Positions 30,040-40,128 are shown, counted from the first letter of the stretch. The stretch: DNA of 58,719 nucleotides from Bacteroidota bacterium (GCA_016721435.1 JADKIC010000031.1:1-58719), one strand, 5' to 3'. Numbers and translations are program-made. The notes: generated by a model from the letters alone, not told the origin.

Positions 30040-30651
30040 CTACTTGGAAACAGTTTGGAATTTCAATTCTCCCCGTTCGATTTGTTGAACAATGGATTCA
30101 ATGAGTTGATCTTCTGCATCTGCCTTGTATTCGGATTTCAGGTTGGATCCGAAGAGTCGGGCGAGCCCTTGCCAGAAAAAGGCCTGCAGTCCGCCTCGCA
30201 ATTCCTTCACCAATGCATACGAAGTTGAACCTGTTTCCCTGTCGATTAATTTGATCAAAATACGACCTTGTGTGACCGTCAGTTTTTTCAGATCCCTTTC
30301 AAACTGATCTTTAAGCTCTGCTTCGGTCTTCTTAATAAATTTCTTCTTCGCTCTTTCATTGGAGATATGAGCCACGCTATCATTGATAAACTTCAACTGC
30401 ACTGCTGCCAGTTTTGCATAGGGATAAGCTCGTAAAACATCGCGTCGCAGCTTGAGGAAGGATTTCATCTTCGCCGCTGCTTCCGGAGAGATGGAGGCAT
30501 AAATTTCGGCGGGAGCAAGATGAATAATCGGCATGGTATCACCATTAATTACAGTAGCGAGGACTTTATAACCACCACCGGGCATCTCCAGTTGAGCGGA
30601 AACTTTTAATGAAAAGGCCAGTAATAAGAAGAGGAGACTACGAGATTTCAT
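30040..30651 (-). CDS. DUF4294 family secreted protein
   Basis: About 203 residues. A signal peptide starts at the ATG at 30651 (MKSRSLLFLLLAFSLKVSAQ). The body contains GDTMPIIHLAPAEIYA, LRRDVLRAYPYAKLAAVQL and RILIKLIDRETGSTSYALVKELRG, which I recognise as DUF4294, a Bacteroidota family without an assigned role. It starts 31 bases after the accC stop and is probably co-transcribed. Confidence 0.8.
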   Translation of the reverse strand: MKSRSLLFLLLAFSLKVSAQLEMPGGGYKVLATVINGDTMPIIHLAPAEIYASISPEAAAKMKSFLKLRRDVLRAYPYAKLAAVQLKFINDSVAHISNERAKKKFIKKTEAELKDQFERDLKKLTVTQGRILIKLIDRETGSTSYALVKELRGGLQAFFWQGLARLFGSNLKSEYKADAEDQLIESIVQQIERGELKFQTVSK

Positions 30652-30682
30652 GCGACTCGTCCAAACCAAATATGTGCCAAAA

Positions 30683-32161
30683 TCATGACCTTCTGATTTT
30701 CCATGCGGACCTTTCTGTGCCATTGGAAGTACTAACGACAGGCTTCCTGTTCTTATTGCTTTGATCCTGCAAGAGGTAGGAAAGAATTAATCCGGCTTGC
30801 TGTTCTTCTTTTGACAATTCCTCTTTTAAGACAGCCGGGGTAAAATAATGCTTCACAAAATGGGTATCGAAATTACCGCTGGTAAAGGCATCATGTCGGA
30901 GGACATAATTACAAAAAGGCAATGTGGTTTCGCAGCCCACAATCACATATTCACGAATAGCCCGTAGCACTCTGGAGATGGCCTCTTCCCTATCCTTGCC
31001 ATGGGTGATAAGTTTAGCAATCATCGGGTCGTAGTAAATCGGAATATCCATTCCCTCTTCAAAGCCATCATCCACTCTCACTCCCGGTCCCTGCGGACGA
31101 ACATAGCGAACGAGTTTACCGATATCCGGCAGGAAATCATTGGCAGGATCTTCCGCATACACCTCACTTCAATGGCATGCCCTTCGATTTTCAAATCCTC
31201 CTGACGGAATGACAATGGATGCCCTTCTGCAATTCTGATTTGCTCTTTTACAAGATCAATTCCGATGATGTTCCACTTGCAAGCGGGTATTCATTTCAAG
31301 GAAATAGAAATTCTTATTTTCATCCAGGAGAAACTCCACGGTACCGGCACCAACATAATTGGCAGCTTTCGCCACGAGGACAGCGCATTTCCCCATCTCT
31401 TCCCTGATGGCAGGGGTCAATACAGAGCTGGGTGCTTCTTCAATTACTTTCTGATGCCTCCTTTGGATGGAACATTCGCGTTCGAAGAGGTAAACGATAT
31501 TTCCCTGCTGATCGCCTAAGACCTGAATTTCGATATGACGGGGGGAGCCCACATATCTTTCAATAAAAACTGAACCATCACCAAAGGAAGAGGTCGCTTC
31601 ACTTACGGCCCGTTCCAGCATCTCATCAAACTGATCTTCGTGCTCCACAATCCGCATTCCCTTACCGCCACCACCGGCCGAAGCTTTAATCAGGATGGGG
31701 AAGCCCACTTCCTTGGCCACCTTTCGGGCTTCCGCTACATCTGAAATAGCATAATCGGTACCGGGTACCAATGGAATGTCGTATTTCTTGGCAGCCGCTT
31801 TAGCAGCTAATTTGCTACCCATGATCTCCATGGACTCCGGTGAGGGACCAATCAAAACCAGACCCTTTTCCTTCACCGCTCTGGCAAATGCAGGATTCTC
31901 TGATAAAAACCCGTATCCGGGATGAATGGCCTGAGCACCTGTTTTCAGGGCGGCATCAATAATTTTATCAATCACCAGATAACTTTGCTGAGAGGGTGCG
32001 GGACCGATTAAAATAGCTTCATCCGCATAACGAACGTGCAAGGCATTTCTATCTGCCTCGGAATAGACTGCCACGGTCTTGATCCCCATTTCTCGGGCGG
32101 ATCGCATAATTCTTAACGAAATCTCCCCCCGGTTAGCAATAAGGATTTTTGTAAATTTCAT
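30683..32161 (-). CDS. accC: Biotin carboxylase subunit of acetyl/propionyl-CoA carboxylase (frameshifted, small deletion)
   Basis: About 493 residues with an ATP-grasp fold. It carboxylates biotin on the carrier protein using ATP and bicarbonate. Seen are KILIANRGEISLRIMR at the start, IHPGYGFLSENP, the Gly-rich loop KASAGGGGKGMRI, ERECSIQRRHQKVIEEAPS and MNTRLQVEH. Directly after QVEH the expected PVTEMVTG stretch is missing: about 17 bases are lost near 31265, which also shifts the frame. Another slip is near 31165. The C-terminal part resumes RVYAEDPANDFLPDIG and FEEGMDIPIYYDPMIAKL. The length with C-terminal extension fits the acyl-CoA carboxylase type. No carboxyltransferase gene is adjacent. 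Confidence 0.85.
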
Positions 32162-32360
32162 GGGATAAAACTACTAATTGTTCGCTAATAATTCATCCCA
32201 TTCTATTCCTTCAACAGCCTATTTATACCATGGAAAAAAGATGATTTGTTAAAAAAATGGAGGAGATTCAATTCTATTTTCAGGATTAACGAAACCAGTC
32301 GATGGAAAAGCTTTATTCTGAACTTGATAAATATGTCCGCTTTAAAAAAGAAAAGACAGG

Positions 32361-32976
32361 CTATTGCTTTAATTGATTTTCAGTAGTTCTTTGAAGAAGC
32401 TTTCTCCGATTTGGCATCGTACCAAAAAGGTAATCCCAAAACGGATTAGAAACCGCGAAAGCTGCATCATCCGATTTATAATGGTGCAAGGCATGATGTG
32501 TCCACCAAAATTTCAGAATTCCTTTGGGAGGTCTATAACGATGCACGGCATAATGAATGAGTAAATAGAACGAATACCCCCCGGCAAACCCCCGAAAAAC
32601 CAACCCCCGAAGTAAGGGTTCCCGCAAAAACCCCCAAAAAAAAAAATGGCCAAAGAAGGGGGGGCCGGGGGTACCCCCGGGGGGGGGGGGGAAGGGGGGA
32701 CTCTTGTAAAGTCCTTATCTCTTGGATATTCATGATGTTTTTTTATTTCACTTCCAATGCTTTCCCAGCCGGGGAAAGGGAAACCCCAGAAGAAAAGACC
32801 CACCAAAAAGGAAACGGCCGGGGGGGAGATAACACACTTCCAATTCGAATACAGGACTCTAGGTTAACATTGAAAGGGCAATCAGCAGATAGAGGATCAC
32901 GGGAGGTCAATCCTTCCAGCAAACGGTTTTCAAAAATGACACCGGTGCCCTGGTTTTTTATATTCGCAGATCCCAT
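32361..32976 (-). pseudogene. Fatty acid hydroxylase / sterol desaturase family gene, damaged
   Basis: The last 60 residues are clear: LIHYAVHRYRPPKG, then THHALHHYKSDDAAF and NPFWDYLFGTMP, the histidine-box end of the membrane di-iron hydroxylase family. The likely start is the ATG at 32976, since GTGVIFENRLLEGLT fits the family N-terminus and a TATATTTG box lies at 32996-33003. Restored length is about 200 residues, normal for the small Bacteroidota members. The middle (about 32577-32835) is unreadable because of swollen homopolymers, with many frame changes. Whether the genomic gene is truly broken cannot be judged from this sequence. Confidence 0.65.
32577..32835. other. Tract of swollen homopolymer runs (probable consensus artefact)
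   Basis: Runs such as C5, A12, G7 and G13 follow one another in under 150 bases around 32577-32700, with smaller G/C runs to about 32828. Nothing else in the window looks like this. It replaces the transmembrane core of the hydroxylase gene. Confidence 0.7.
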
Positions 32977-32995
32977 CTTCAACAAAATAGCTGAA

Positions 32996-33003
32996 CAAAT
33001 ATA
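32996..33003 (-). promoter_or_regulatory. -7 box (TATATTTG) of the hydroxylase gene
   Basis: An exact TAnnTTTG match on the minus strand, 19 bases upstream of the ATG at 32976. It supports the existence of a real gene under the damaged tract. Confidence 0.45.
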
Positions 33004-33080
33004 TATTGAAAAATACCGGAATTCACAACGGGTCGGAAGCTTATTTTTCCGATTCGGAGTGTAAATTCACATGAATAAAT

Positions 33081-33113
33081 AAAAAAAGGGAAGCCCTGTA
33101 AAGACTTCCCTTT
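33081..33113 (-). terminator. Rho-independent terminator after sucC
   Basis: A perfect 9-base stem (AAAGGGAAG with CTTCCCTTT) around an 11-base loop, with a T-tract on the minus strand. It starts about 20 bases after the sucC stop. Confidence 0.75.
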
Positions 33114-33132
33114 CTATTAAAACTTTTTCATA

Positions 33133-34320
33133 TTAGCCGACCACTTTCTTCACCAGATCTGCTGCTTCAATTAATTCAATGGCAGAGAATACTTTCAGAC
33201 CGCTTTCATCAATTAATCTTTTTGCTTCATCGGCATTGGTACCCTGCAGGCGAACGATGATAGGCACCGGTATTTCACCGATATTTTTATAGGCGTCCAC
33301 AATCCCCTGAGCTACCCGGTCGCAACGCACAATCCCACCGAAAATATTCACGAGAATTGCTTTCACATTAGGGTCTTTCAAGATAATTCTGAATGCTTTC
33401 TCCACTCTTGCTGCATTGGCTGTTCCACCAACGTCCAGGAAATTGGCCGGCTCACCACCTGCCAGTTTGATGATATCCATTGTCGCCATCGCGAGACCGG
33501 CACCATTCACCATACATCCTACATTCCCGTCCAGCTTCACATAGTTAAGTTCATGCGCCGCAGCTTCCACTTCAGTAGGATCTTCTTCCAAAACATCTCT
33601 CATCGCTACAAAATCCGGGTGACGGAATAAAGCATTCTCATCCAGATTCACTTTTGCATCTACGGCAATAATTTATCATCCGACGTTTTCAAAACAGGAT
33701 TAATCTCAAACATGGAAGAATCCGTTTGATCATAGGCTTTATATAAAATTGCTGACGAAACGTGTCATTCTTTAAAAGCATTTCCGGACAAACCGAGATT
33801 GAAAGCGATTTTACGTGTCTGGAAGGTTGCAGACCCACACGCGGATCCACTTCCTCTTTAAAAATACGCTCCGGTGTCTTTTCTGCCACTTCTTCTATAT
33901 CCATTCCACCCTCTGTAGAGTACATGATAATATTACGACCGGTTTGACGATTGAGCAATACGCTCATATAAAATTCGGCTGTTTTACTCGGACCCGGATA
34001 ATAGACATCCTGCGCGATCAACACCTTATGCACTTTCTTTCCGGCGGGACCTGTTTGCGGAGTCACCAGATTCATACCAATGATCTGATTGGTACGCTCT
34101 CTCAGTTCATCCAGATTCTTCGCCAGCTTCACACCACCCCCTTTCCTCGACCACCGGCATGAATCTGAGCTTTCACCACCCACCATTCGGTTCCGGTTTG
34201 TTCCGTCAGTTTTTTCGCGGCAGCAATGGCCTCGTCGGCATTTTCCGCTACGATACCTTCCTGAATGGCTACACCAAAACTCTTTAGAATTTCCTTACCC
34301 TGATATTCATGTACATTCAT
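33133..34320 (-). CDS. sucC: Succinyl-CoA synthetase, beta subunit (frameshifted)
   Basis: About 396 residues, the normal length. SucC holds the ATP-grasp nucleotide site and couples succinyl-CoA cleavage to ATP or GTP formation in the citric acid cycle. It starts at the ATG at 34320 (MNVHEYQGKEIL). Motifs are KAQIHAGGRGKGGGVKLA, EGGMDIEEVAEKTPE, MFEINPV, GNVGCMVNGAGLAMATMD and VNIFGGIVRCDRVAQGI. Frame breaks lie near 34145 (a C-rich run), 33735-33780 and 33670. The alpha subunit sucD is not in the window. Confidence 0.9.
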
Positions 34321-34338
34321 AATTTCTTTCTTGAAGGG

Positions 34339-34346
34339 CAAAAATA
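34339..34346 (-). promoter_or_regulatory. -7 box (TATTTTTG) of sucC
   Basis: An exact TAnnTTTG match 18 bases upstream of the sucC ATG at 34320, which supports that start over the outer frame opening at 34341. Confidence 0.5.
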
Positions 34347-34431
34347 ATAAAATAAGGGGTACTCAAAATCAAATAATCAAATGAGTTATAAATTTATTTG
34401 ATTATGAATGGTAATAGATTAAAGTATATAA

Positions 34432-35286
34432 TCAACCCTTCACCGCCGAAACAAATCGATCATTCGCTGCCAGATCTCTGTAAATACGGACGTCTTCAAA
34501 TAGCTCTTCCTCAAGCAGGGCCGCTACATGCTCTGCATATTCCCTGTTGATTTCGAACCAGAGAAATCCGCCCGGCTTCAACTGCCTTTTTGCAAATGCC
34601 GCAATGTATCTATAAAACAATAAGGGCTCATCGTCAGGAACAAACAAGGCCAGATGCGGTTCAAAACCGGTCACATTAGAATGAAGTGTGGAAAATTCAT
34701 TCATGCAGATGTAGGGAGGATTACTGACAATTACATCAAAAGCAGGCAATGGGATCGCCGGCATAGGCTCATTCAGCACATCCCATTTTAACCACTTGAC
34801 CGGCAATTGCAGCAATTCACTATTCCTTTGGGCTACCTGCAAGGCCCCCTCTGAAACATCAACTCCATATACAGTTGCATCAGGAAAGGCCTGTTTCAAG
34901 GCCAAAGCAATACAACCACTGCCGGTGCCAATATCAAGCAGGTTCGCATCGGCTGTTAAAGGATAATCCTGAATGAAGGCAATCAACTCTTCGGTTTCAG
35001 GTCGGGGAATCAACACGTCCTTACTCACTTCTATCCTCATCTCATTGAACCAGGTATATCCCAGCACATATTGAACAGGTTCTGATTTTTTAAGTCGGGT
35101 GAGATCATTTACTAAAATACCCGTAAGTTCTTCATCGATCACTTCCAGTTCTTTCATCCTAAGTTCACTGAAAGAATAACCTAATCGTTCCTGGAGCAGA
35201 TGACTGGCTAACGCATTGGCTTCGGAACCCTCATAAATGTTTTCCAACTCCGCTTTCACCAAATTTAAAAAGTCTAAAATCGTCAT
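34432..35286 (-). CDS. prmC: Release factor glutamine methyltransferase
   Basis: About 284 residues, intact. PrmC methylates the GGQ glutamine of RF1 and RF2 using S-adenosylmethionine. Seen are SEPVQYVLGYTWF, VLIPRPETEELI, the SAM loop LLDIGTGSGCIALALK and the substrate motif NPPYI. The inner ATG (35286) is used because a TATTTTTG box lies at 35291-35298, just before it. The gene is divergent from ribD. Confidence 0.93.
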   Translation of the reverse strand: MTILDFLNLVKAELENIYEGSEANALASHLLQERLGYSFSELRMKELEVIDEELTGILVNDLTRLKKSEPVQYVLGYTWFNEMRIEVSKDVLIPRPETEELIAFIQDYPLTADANLLDIGTGSGCIALALKQAFPDATVYGVDVSEGALQVAQRNSELLQLPVKWLKWDVLNEPMPAIPLPAFDVIVSNPPYICMNEFSTLHSNVTGFEPHLALFVPDDEPLLFYRYIAAFAKRQLKPGGFLWFEINREYAEHVAALLEEELFEDVRIYRDLAANDRFVSAVKG

Positions 35287-35290
35287 AAAG

Positions 35291-35298
35291 CAAAAATA
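35291..35298 (-). promoter_or_regulatory. -7 box (TATTTTTG) of prmC
   Basis: An exact TAnnTTTG match four bases from the prmC ATG, so the mRNA would be leaderless or nearly so. Confidence 0.5.
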
Positions 35299-35346
35299 CA
35301 TTAAATCTTTCCTTCACAAAAATGCAGGGAGAACAATCTGTAATAC

Positions 35347-35354
35347 TATTTTTG
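35347..35354 (+). promoter_or_regulatory. -7 box (TATTTTTG) of ribD
   Basis: An exact TAnnTTTG match 10 bases upstream of the ribD ATG (35365). It is probably the promoter of the whole ribD-to-M42 gene group. Confidence 0.5.
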
Positions 35355-35364
35355 CACGACGTCC

Positions 35365-36405
35365 ATGTCCAACGATCAACTTTATATTCAACGCTGTTTA
35401 CAATTAGCTGCCCTCGGGTCTGGTCAGGTTTCGCCTAATCCATTGGTGGGTTGTGTTATTGAAGCGAACGGTAAAATAATTGGCGAAGGCTACCACCGTA
35501 AGTTTGGAGAAGCTCATGCGGAAGTAAATGCCATCCATGCGGTGGAAGATAAATCACTGCTTGGCAGAGCGACACTGTATGTAAATCTGGAGCCCTGTTC
35601 TCATTTTGGTAAAACTCCTCCCTGCACGGACTTGATCATTTCCTCCGGAATCCGGAAGGTGGTGATTGGCATGCAGGATCCCTTTGCGGGGGTCAATGGT
35701 AGTGGTATCAGGAAATTAAGAGAGGCGGGCATTGAAGTGATTTGCACTGTTCTAGAAGTCGAATGTCTAAAACTAAACAAACGCTTTGTCTGCGCGCATA
35801 CCCGAAAGAGACCTTTTCTGATTTTAAAATGGGCTCAAAGCAGCGATGGCATTACCGGAAACGGAAAAGAGAGAGTGCAAATCAGTAACTCCCTCAGTAA
35901 AATCATCGGTCATAAATGGAGAAGCGAAGAAAGCGGTATTCTCATCGGAGCCGGAACTGCAGCTATTGATGATCCTGAACTGAATACCCGGTATTGGCAG
36001 GGTGCATCTCCGGTAAGAATCATTTTGGATCGATCCGGAAATCTTTGCGGGAAAAGCAATTTAAAAATTTTCGATGGCAAACAACGTACGCTGATCTATA
36101 CGCAACAGGAAAATTATAATTATTCCAACGCTGAAGTCATTCCTCTTTCGGCTTTCACGCCCTTCCTTCCTGCTATCTTAAGTCACTTGCACCAAAACCG
36201 GAATTCATTCGCCCTGGTGGAAGGTGGACCTCTTACCCATCGCCAATTCCTGGAACAGCAACTTTGGGATGAGTGTCGGATTTTCATCAGTAAGGAAACT
36301 CTTGGTCAGGGAGTGGCTGCACCGCCGTTTCCGCAGGGTACAATAAATTTGACAACTATCGGTGATAATCAACTGCTGGAAATCGTTAATCAGCATCCTG
36401 CATGA
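35365..36405 (+). CDS. ribD: Riboflavin biosynthesis deaminase/reductase
   Basis: 346 residues, intact. The N-terminal deaminase has zinc ligands in HAEVNAIH and the pair of Cys in EPCSHFGKTPPC. The C-terminal reductase (RPFLILKWAQSSDGITG, GILIGAGTAAIDDPELNTR, LVEGGPLTHRQFLEQQLWDE) completes the bifunctional enzyme of riboflavin synthesis. The next gene starts inside its stop codon region (4-base overlap), so the two are translationally coupled. ribH lies about 8 kb away and no FMN riboswitch is seen. Confidence 0.95.
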   Translation: MSNDQLYIQRCLQLAALGSGQVSPNPLVGCVIEANGKIIGEGYHRKFGEAHAEVNAIHAVEDKSLLGRATLYVNLEPCSHFGKTPPCTDLIISSGIRKVVIGMQDPFAGVNGSGIRKLREAGIEVICTVLEVECLKLNKRFVCAHTRKRPFLILKWAQSSDGITGNGKERVQISNSLSKIIGHKWRSEESGILIGAGTAAIDDPELNTRYWQGASPVRIILDRSGNLCGKSNLKIFDGKQRTLIYTQQENYNYSNAEVIPLSAFTPFLPAILSHLHQNRNSFALVEGGPLTHRQFLEQQLWDECRIFISKETLGQGVAAPPFPQGTINLTTIGDNQLLEIVNQHPA

Positions 36406-37292
36406 GTATTTCCTTCCTGATTACCATCACGATTGCAGCGACATTAATGGCATTATTATATGTCATCTTAAAATACTTTCAGCGGTTCGAAGTGAACAAT
36501 GTGCATGGATTAACATTCAATTATATCACAGCTTCCTCCTTTTCATTTTTAAATAACTATACACAAAGCTCAGCTGCATTGGAGCATGTGGGCGATATCC
36601 TTATATATGCTTTCGGAATCGGATTGCTCTTTATTGTCGTTTTTTATATAGCCACCTTAACCGCACAATATTCCGGAATTACCATCACCTCAATAGCCGG
36701 GAAGATGTCGATGATCATTCCGATTGCAGGAGGTATCCTTCTCTTCCATGAACTTTTAAACCCGGCGCGGATTATCGGAATCGTTACTGCTTTGGCGGCT
36801 GTAGTATTGAGCAGTTATCCCTCCACAGAAAGAAAAGAAGAAAGTCCGGCGAATAAAAGACCCGTTTGGATTCTTCCTTTGTTGCTCTTTATCGGAAGCG
36901 GCATGGTGGACCTTTGTATAAAATTATCAGAGCATTATTTAATCACGACAGAGAACAGAACACTTTTCATCTCCCTTTTATTTGGTTCTGCCGGAATCAT
37001 CGGAATACTCATGACCCTATTCAATTATTTCAAAAACAATATCCGGATTAAAGCCATCAGTATCATTGGCGGCATTGTGCTGGGCATCACCAATTATTAT
37101 TCACTCGAATTTCTCATCACCGCGCTATCCTTTCCGCAGGCCGATAGTTCTATGGTATTCTCTATCGCCAACGTCTTTGTCGTGCTGATATCCGTTATTT
37201 TTGCATTGGTGCTATTCAAGGAAAAAATTAGTCGCATCAATTTTGCCGGTATCTTTCTGGCCATTCTCAGCATCATCATCCTCAGTGCTTAA
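36402..37292 (+). CDS. EamA/DMT-family membrane transporter
   Basis: 296 residues with about ten hydrophobic helices in two halves, the drug/metabolite transporter pattern. The segment IAGKMSMIIPIAGGILLFHELL in the first half and the second-half match MVFSIANVFVVLISVIFALVLFKEK are typical EamA ends. It overlaps ribD by 4 bases and abuts the next gene without a gap. The cargo is unknown; the ribD link makes a flavin or precursor conceivable but unproven. Confidence 0.85.
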   Translation: MSISFLITITIAATLMALLYVILKYFQRFEVNNVHGLTFNYITASSFSFLNNYTQSSAALEHVGDILIYAFGIGLLFIVVFYIATLTAQYSGITITSIAGKMSMIIPIAGGILLFHELLNPARIIGIVTALAAVVLSSYPSTERKEESPANKRPVWILPLLLFIGSGMVDLCIKLSEHYLITTENRTLFISLLFGSAGIIGILMTLFNYFKNNIRIKAISIIGGIVLGITNYYSLEFLITALSFPQADSSMVFSIANVFVVLISVIFALVLFKEKISRINFAGIFLAILSIIILSA

Positions 37293-37910
37293 ATGTTATT
37301 TGAAGATACCTACCATACCATTCAGTCTGCTGCCGCATCAGAAGTCCGTGAGCGGGGAAGTCGTTTTCTTGGACTGAGTTATCCGGTGAAGTCGGAGGAA
37401 GAAGTAAAAGCCCTCCTTCAAAAAATTAAAAAAGAACATCCTCAAGCCAATCACCATTGCTATGCATTTCGTCTGACCACCGATCCCACTGTATTTCGAT
37501 TCAGCGATGACAGGGAGCCTTCGGGATCTGCAGGGAAACCTATTTTGGGTGCCATTCAATCGAAAGGGCTAACCGATATTCTCATTGTAGTAGTCAGGTA
37601 TTTCGGCGGAACTTTATTGGGTGTACCCGGATTAATCTCCGCCTACAGATCGGCTGCCACTCAGGTCATTGAACAATCTGCCATTATTGAACAGACCATC
37701 AACGATCGTTTTTTGCTCACTTGTCCCTATGAGCTGATCAATGAAGTACATCATCTTTTTAAATTTTTTCCGATACAAATAAAAAAGCAGGATTACAGTC
37801 AGCCGTGTACGATCATTTTCGATATTCGCAAAAAATTAAGCCCCGACTTCGAAAAGAAATTCAAAGAACATCCGAAGCTCAGCTATCAATCTACGCTTGA
37901 ACCTATTTAA
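37293..37910 (+). CDS. YigZ/IMPACT family protein
   Basis: 205 residues, intact. The UPF0029 core is visible: RGSRFLGLSYPV, HHCYAFRL, FSDDREPSGSAGKPILGAI and VVVRYFGGTLLGVPGLISAY. A C-terminal ferredoxin-like domain follows. The family is related to eukaryotic IMPACT, a regulator of translation control, but the bacterial role is unclear. It starts directly after the transporter stop codon. Confidence 0.9.
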   Translation: MLFEDTYHTIQSAAASEVRERGSRFLGLSYPVKSEEEVKALLQKIKKEHPQANHHCYAFRLTTDPTVFRFSDDREPSGSAGKPILGAIQSKGLTDILIVVVRYFGGTLLGVPGLISAYRSAATQVIEQSAIIEQTINDRFLLTCPYELINEVHHLFKFFPIQIKKQDYSQPCTIIFDIRKKLSPDFEKKFKEHPKLSYQSTLEPI

Positions 37911-37912
37911 CT

Positions 37913-38825
37913 ATGCAACTCCTTAAGAATCTTTGCGGAATTCATGCGCCCAGTGGTGATGAAGAAAAGATGCACGCCTTTTTGATGGAATACATTCAAT
38001 CCAACATGAACAGTTGGGTCCAACAGCCGTTGGTGTTACATGGTGAAGATTTCAGCATTGCATTGTCCTTGTTTTTGGAAAACCAAGGACAGCAGTTTTT
38101 GCTCATATGGACAATATTGGTTTCCATGTGAGATATGAAAATGAAATTGTAAAGATAGGTGGACCGAAAACGGTAAGTGGATATAAGCTCGCAGGTACCG
38201 ACTCAAAAGGTTATGTGGAATGTGAACTGCATGTGAATGAGGAGGACAATAGTCTCAGTTATCAAAACAGCCGGCTCATCGATAGTGGTACTGCACTTAG
38301 CTTTAAGATGAATTTCAGAGAAGACAATCAATGGGTACAAAGTTGTTACCTGGATAATCGTCTGAGAGTTTATGTAGCATTAAAACTGGCGGAAACACTG
38401 GAAGATGGTATCATCGTTTTCAGTTGCTGGGAAGAACATGGAGGCGGCTCTGTCCCCTATCTCACCAAATACATCTGGGAAAATTATAAAATCCGACAAG
38501 CCCTGATTGCTGATATTACCTGGGTGACGAATGGAGTACAGCCCGGGAAAGGAGTGGCTGTTTTCCTTGCGGGACTCCGGTATTCCGAGAAGAATTTTTA
38601 TCAATAAAATATTGCGTATTTTAAAAGACAAAAGCATCCCCATCAATTGGAAGTAGAAAGCGGGAGGCAGTGATGGCAACGAAATACAGAAGCAGCCCCT
38701 ACCCCATCGACTGGTGTTTTATTGGAGCGCCGGAAGACTTTGTACATAGTCCGGATGAAAAAGTGAACAAGGCCGATATAGATGCCATGTTGAAGGCCTA
38801 TCAGGTGTTGATGAAGGAATTATAG
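37913..38825 (+). CDS. M42-family aminopeptidase-like protein (frameshifted)
   Basis: Restored length is about 304 residues, a little short of the 340 or more usual for M42 glutamyl aminopeptidases. Metal and catalytic motifs are CGIHAPSGDEEKM, AHMDNIGFHV, the SGTALSFK Asp region (LIDSGTAL) and the acid pair in CWEEHGGGSVP. The end EDFVHSPDEKVNKADI carries the last His ligand. Frame slips near 38060-38100, 38565 and 38650-38740 interrupt it. It starts 2 bases after yigZ, the last gene of the run that begins with ribD. Confidence 0.8.
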
Positions 38826-38874
38826 GCAATCTACCGTTCGTTGATTGAGCCGGGTAAAACACGATAAGGCTTTT

Positions 38875-39279
38875 TCAGAAATACTTTCGAAGTTTCGCTA
38901 AGAGTTCTTCAGGGGCTTTACAGGGCTTATTCGTTTCATTACTCATAAAAACCAATGTCGTCCGGGCTTCAGAAATCTTTTCTGCTGCTTCATTAAATAT
39001 TTCATAATCAAAAACAATACGCACAGAAGGCAGCACAGGAACCACAGTCTTAATCAATAGCACATCGTCATAAAAGGCCGGCTTAAAATATTTGACGTTG
39101 TACTCGTAAACCGGGAGCAGAAAACCTTCTTCCTCTATTCTCTTGTAACTCATCCCAATACTTCGCAACGCTTCCACTCGGGCTACCTCGAAATAGGACG
39201 CGTAATTTCCATAGTACACATAATTCATGCGATCTGTTTCCGCGTAGCGAACTCGGACTGTTGTCTCGGTACTAAACAT
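38875..39279 (-). CDS. Acyl-CoA thioesterase, YbgC/4-hydroxybenzoyl-CoA type
   Basis: 134 residues with a single hotdog fold. The signature RVRYAETDRMNYVYYGNYASYFEVAR has the catalytic Asp and the YGNY/E pair of the YbgC group. It hydrolyses acyl-CoA thioesters in the cytoplasm. It stands alone between two genes on the other strand. Confidence 0.88.
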   Translation of the reverse strand: MFSTETTVRVRYAETDRMNYVYYGNYASYFEVARVEALRSIGMSYKRIEEEGFLLPVYEYNVKYFKPAFYDDVLLIKTVVPVLPSVRIVFDYEIFNEAAEKISEARTTLVFMSNETNKPCKAPEELLAKLRKYF

Positions 39280-39359
39280 GGCAAATTTTAAGCGAAGATG
39301 CTAAAAATAAAAATGCAAAACCAATCGCGTTTTTTCTATTCAATTTGTATTATTGTACA

Positions 39360-40128
39360 ATGAAGGTATCGTTTCAACCCTACTTATTTTACTTCGTTGC
39401 GGGTCTGTTGTTACTGGGATGCCATCCTAAAAAACTCACCTACACCACCTCCAACCAACAATACATTTTTTCCGACTCTTTAAATAATCGTATTGACACT
39501 ACAAGTATGAGTTTTATCAGTTGGTATTCAGATAGTCTGAAAAAGACGATGAACACCGTGCTCGCCATTTCTGCTCAGGCTATGGTGAAAGAATTACCGG
39601 AAGGCCTGCTTGGAAATTATTGCGCAGATGCTTGCAGGCGACAGGCTGAAAGTAATTGCATAGAAAAAAATTATCCAACTCCCGACTTCCTCTTTTTAAA
39701 CCATGGAGGCTTAAGGGCTTCATTGCCCCGGGGTAAAATCACCATTGGCAATGTATATGAAGTCATGCCCTTCGAAAATGAACTGGTCGTGATTTCGATG
39801 AATGGAACCGATGCCGATAGTGTGTTGCAACATATTGCTTCCATGGGAGGCGCCCCTGTTTCAGGAGTACGTTTTTCCATTGACGGAAAGCGGGCAAAGG
39901 ATATCACTGTAAATGGAACAGCACTATCTGCCACAAAATATACCATGTTGCAACATCTGATTATCTGGCAAATGGCGGAGATGGATTCAGTGTTTTAAAA
40001 AATTTACTGAAAGAAAAATACTATCTTTGAAAGTACGGGACGCGCTCCTTCTCGACCTCAAAAATTACGGAATGACCGGTGATTCTATAATTATTCAAAA
40101 AGATGGCAGACTTGTCAGGATACAGTAG
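39360..40128 (+). CDS. 5'-nucleotidase C-terminal domain lipoprotein (frameshifted)
   Basis: About 255 residues. A lipoprotein signal (YFVAGLLLLGC) is followed by the UshA-type C-terminal, substrate-specificity domain: GNYCADACR, FLNHGGLRASLPRG, NVYEVMPFENELVVI and SDYLANGGDGFSVL. The frame shifts near 39945 and again near 40022, after which it reads LLLDLKNYGMTGDSI and stops at 40128. That stop lies 26 bases inside the next gene in another frame, so the two are coupled. The metallophosphatase domain is the next gene. Confidence 0.8.

Noticed and set aside
32513..32806. Pro/Gly-rich open frame on the minus strand
   Set aside because: It is produced by the swollen C and G runs of the artefact tract; the hydroxylase frame is recognisable on either side.
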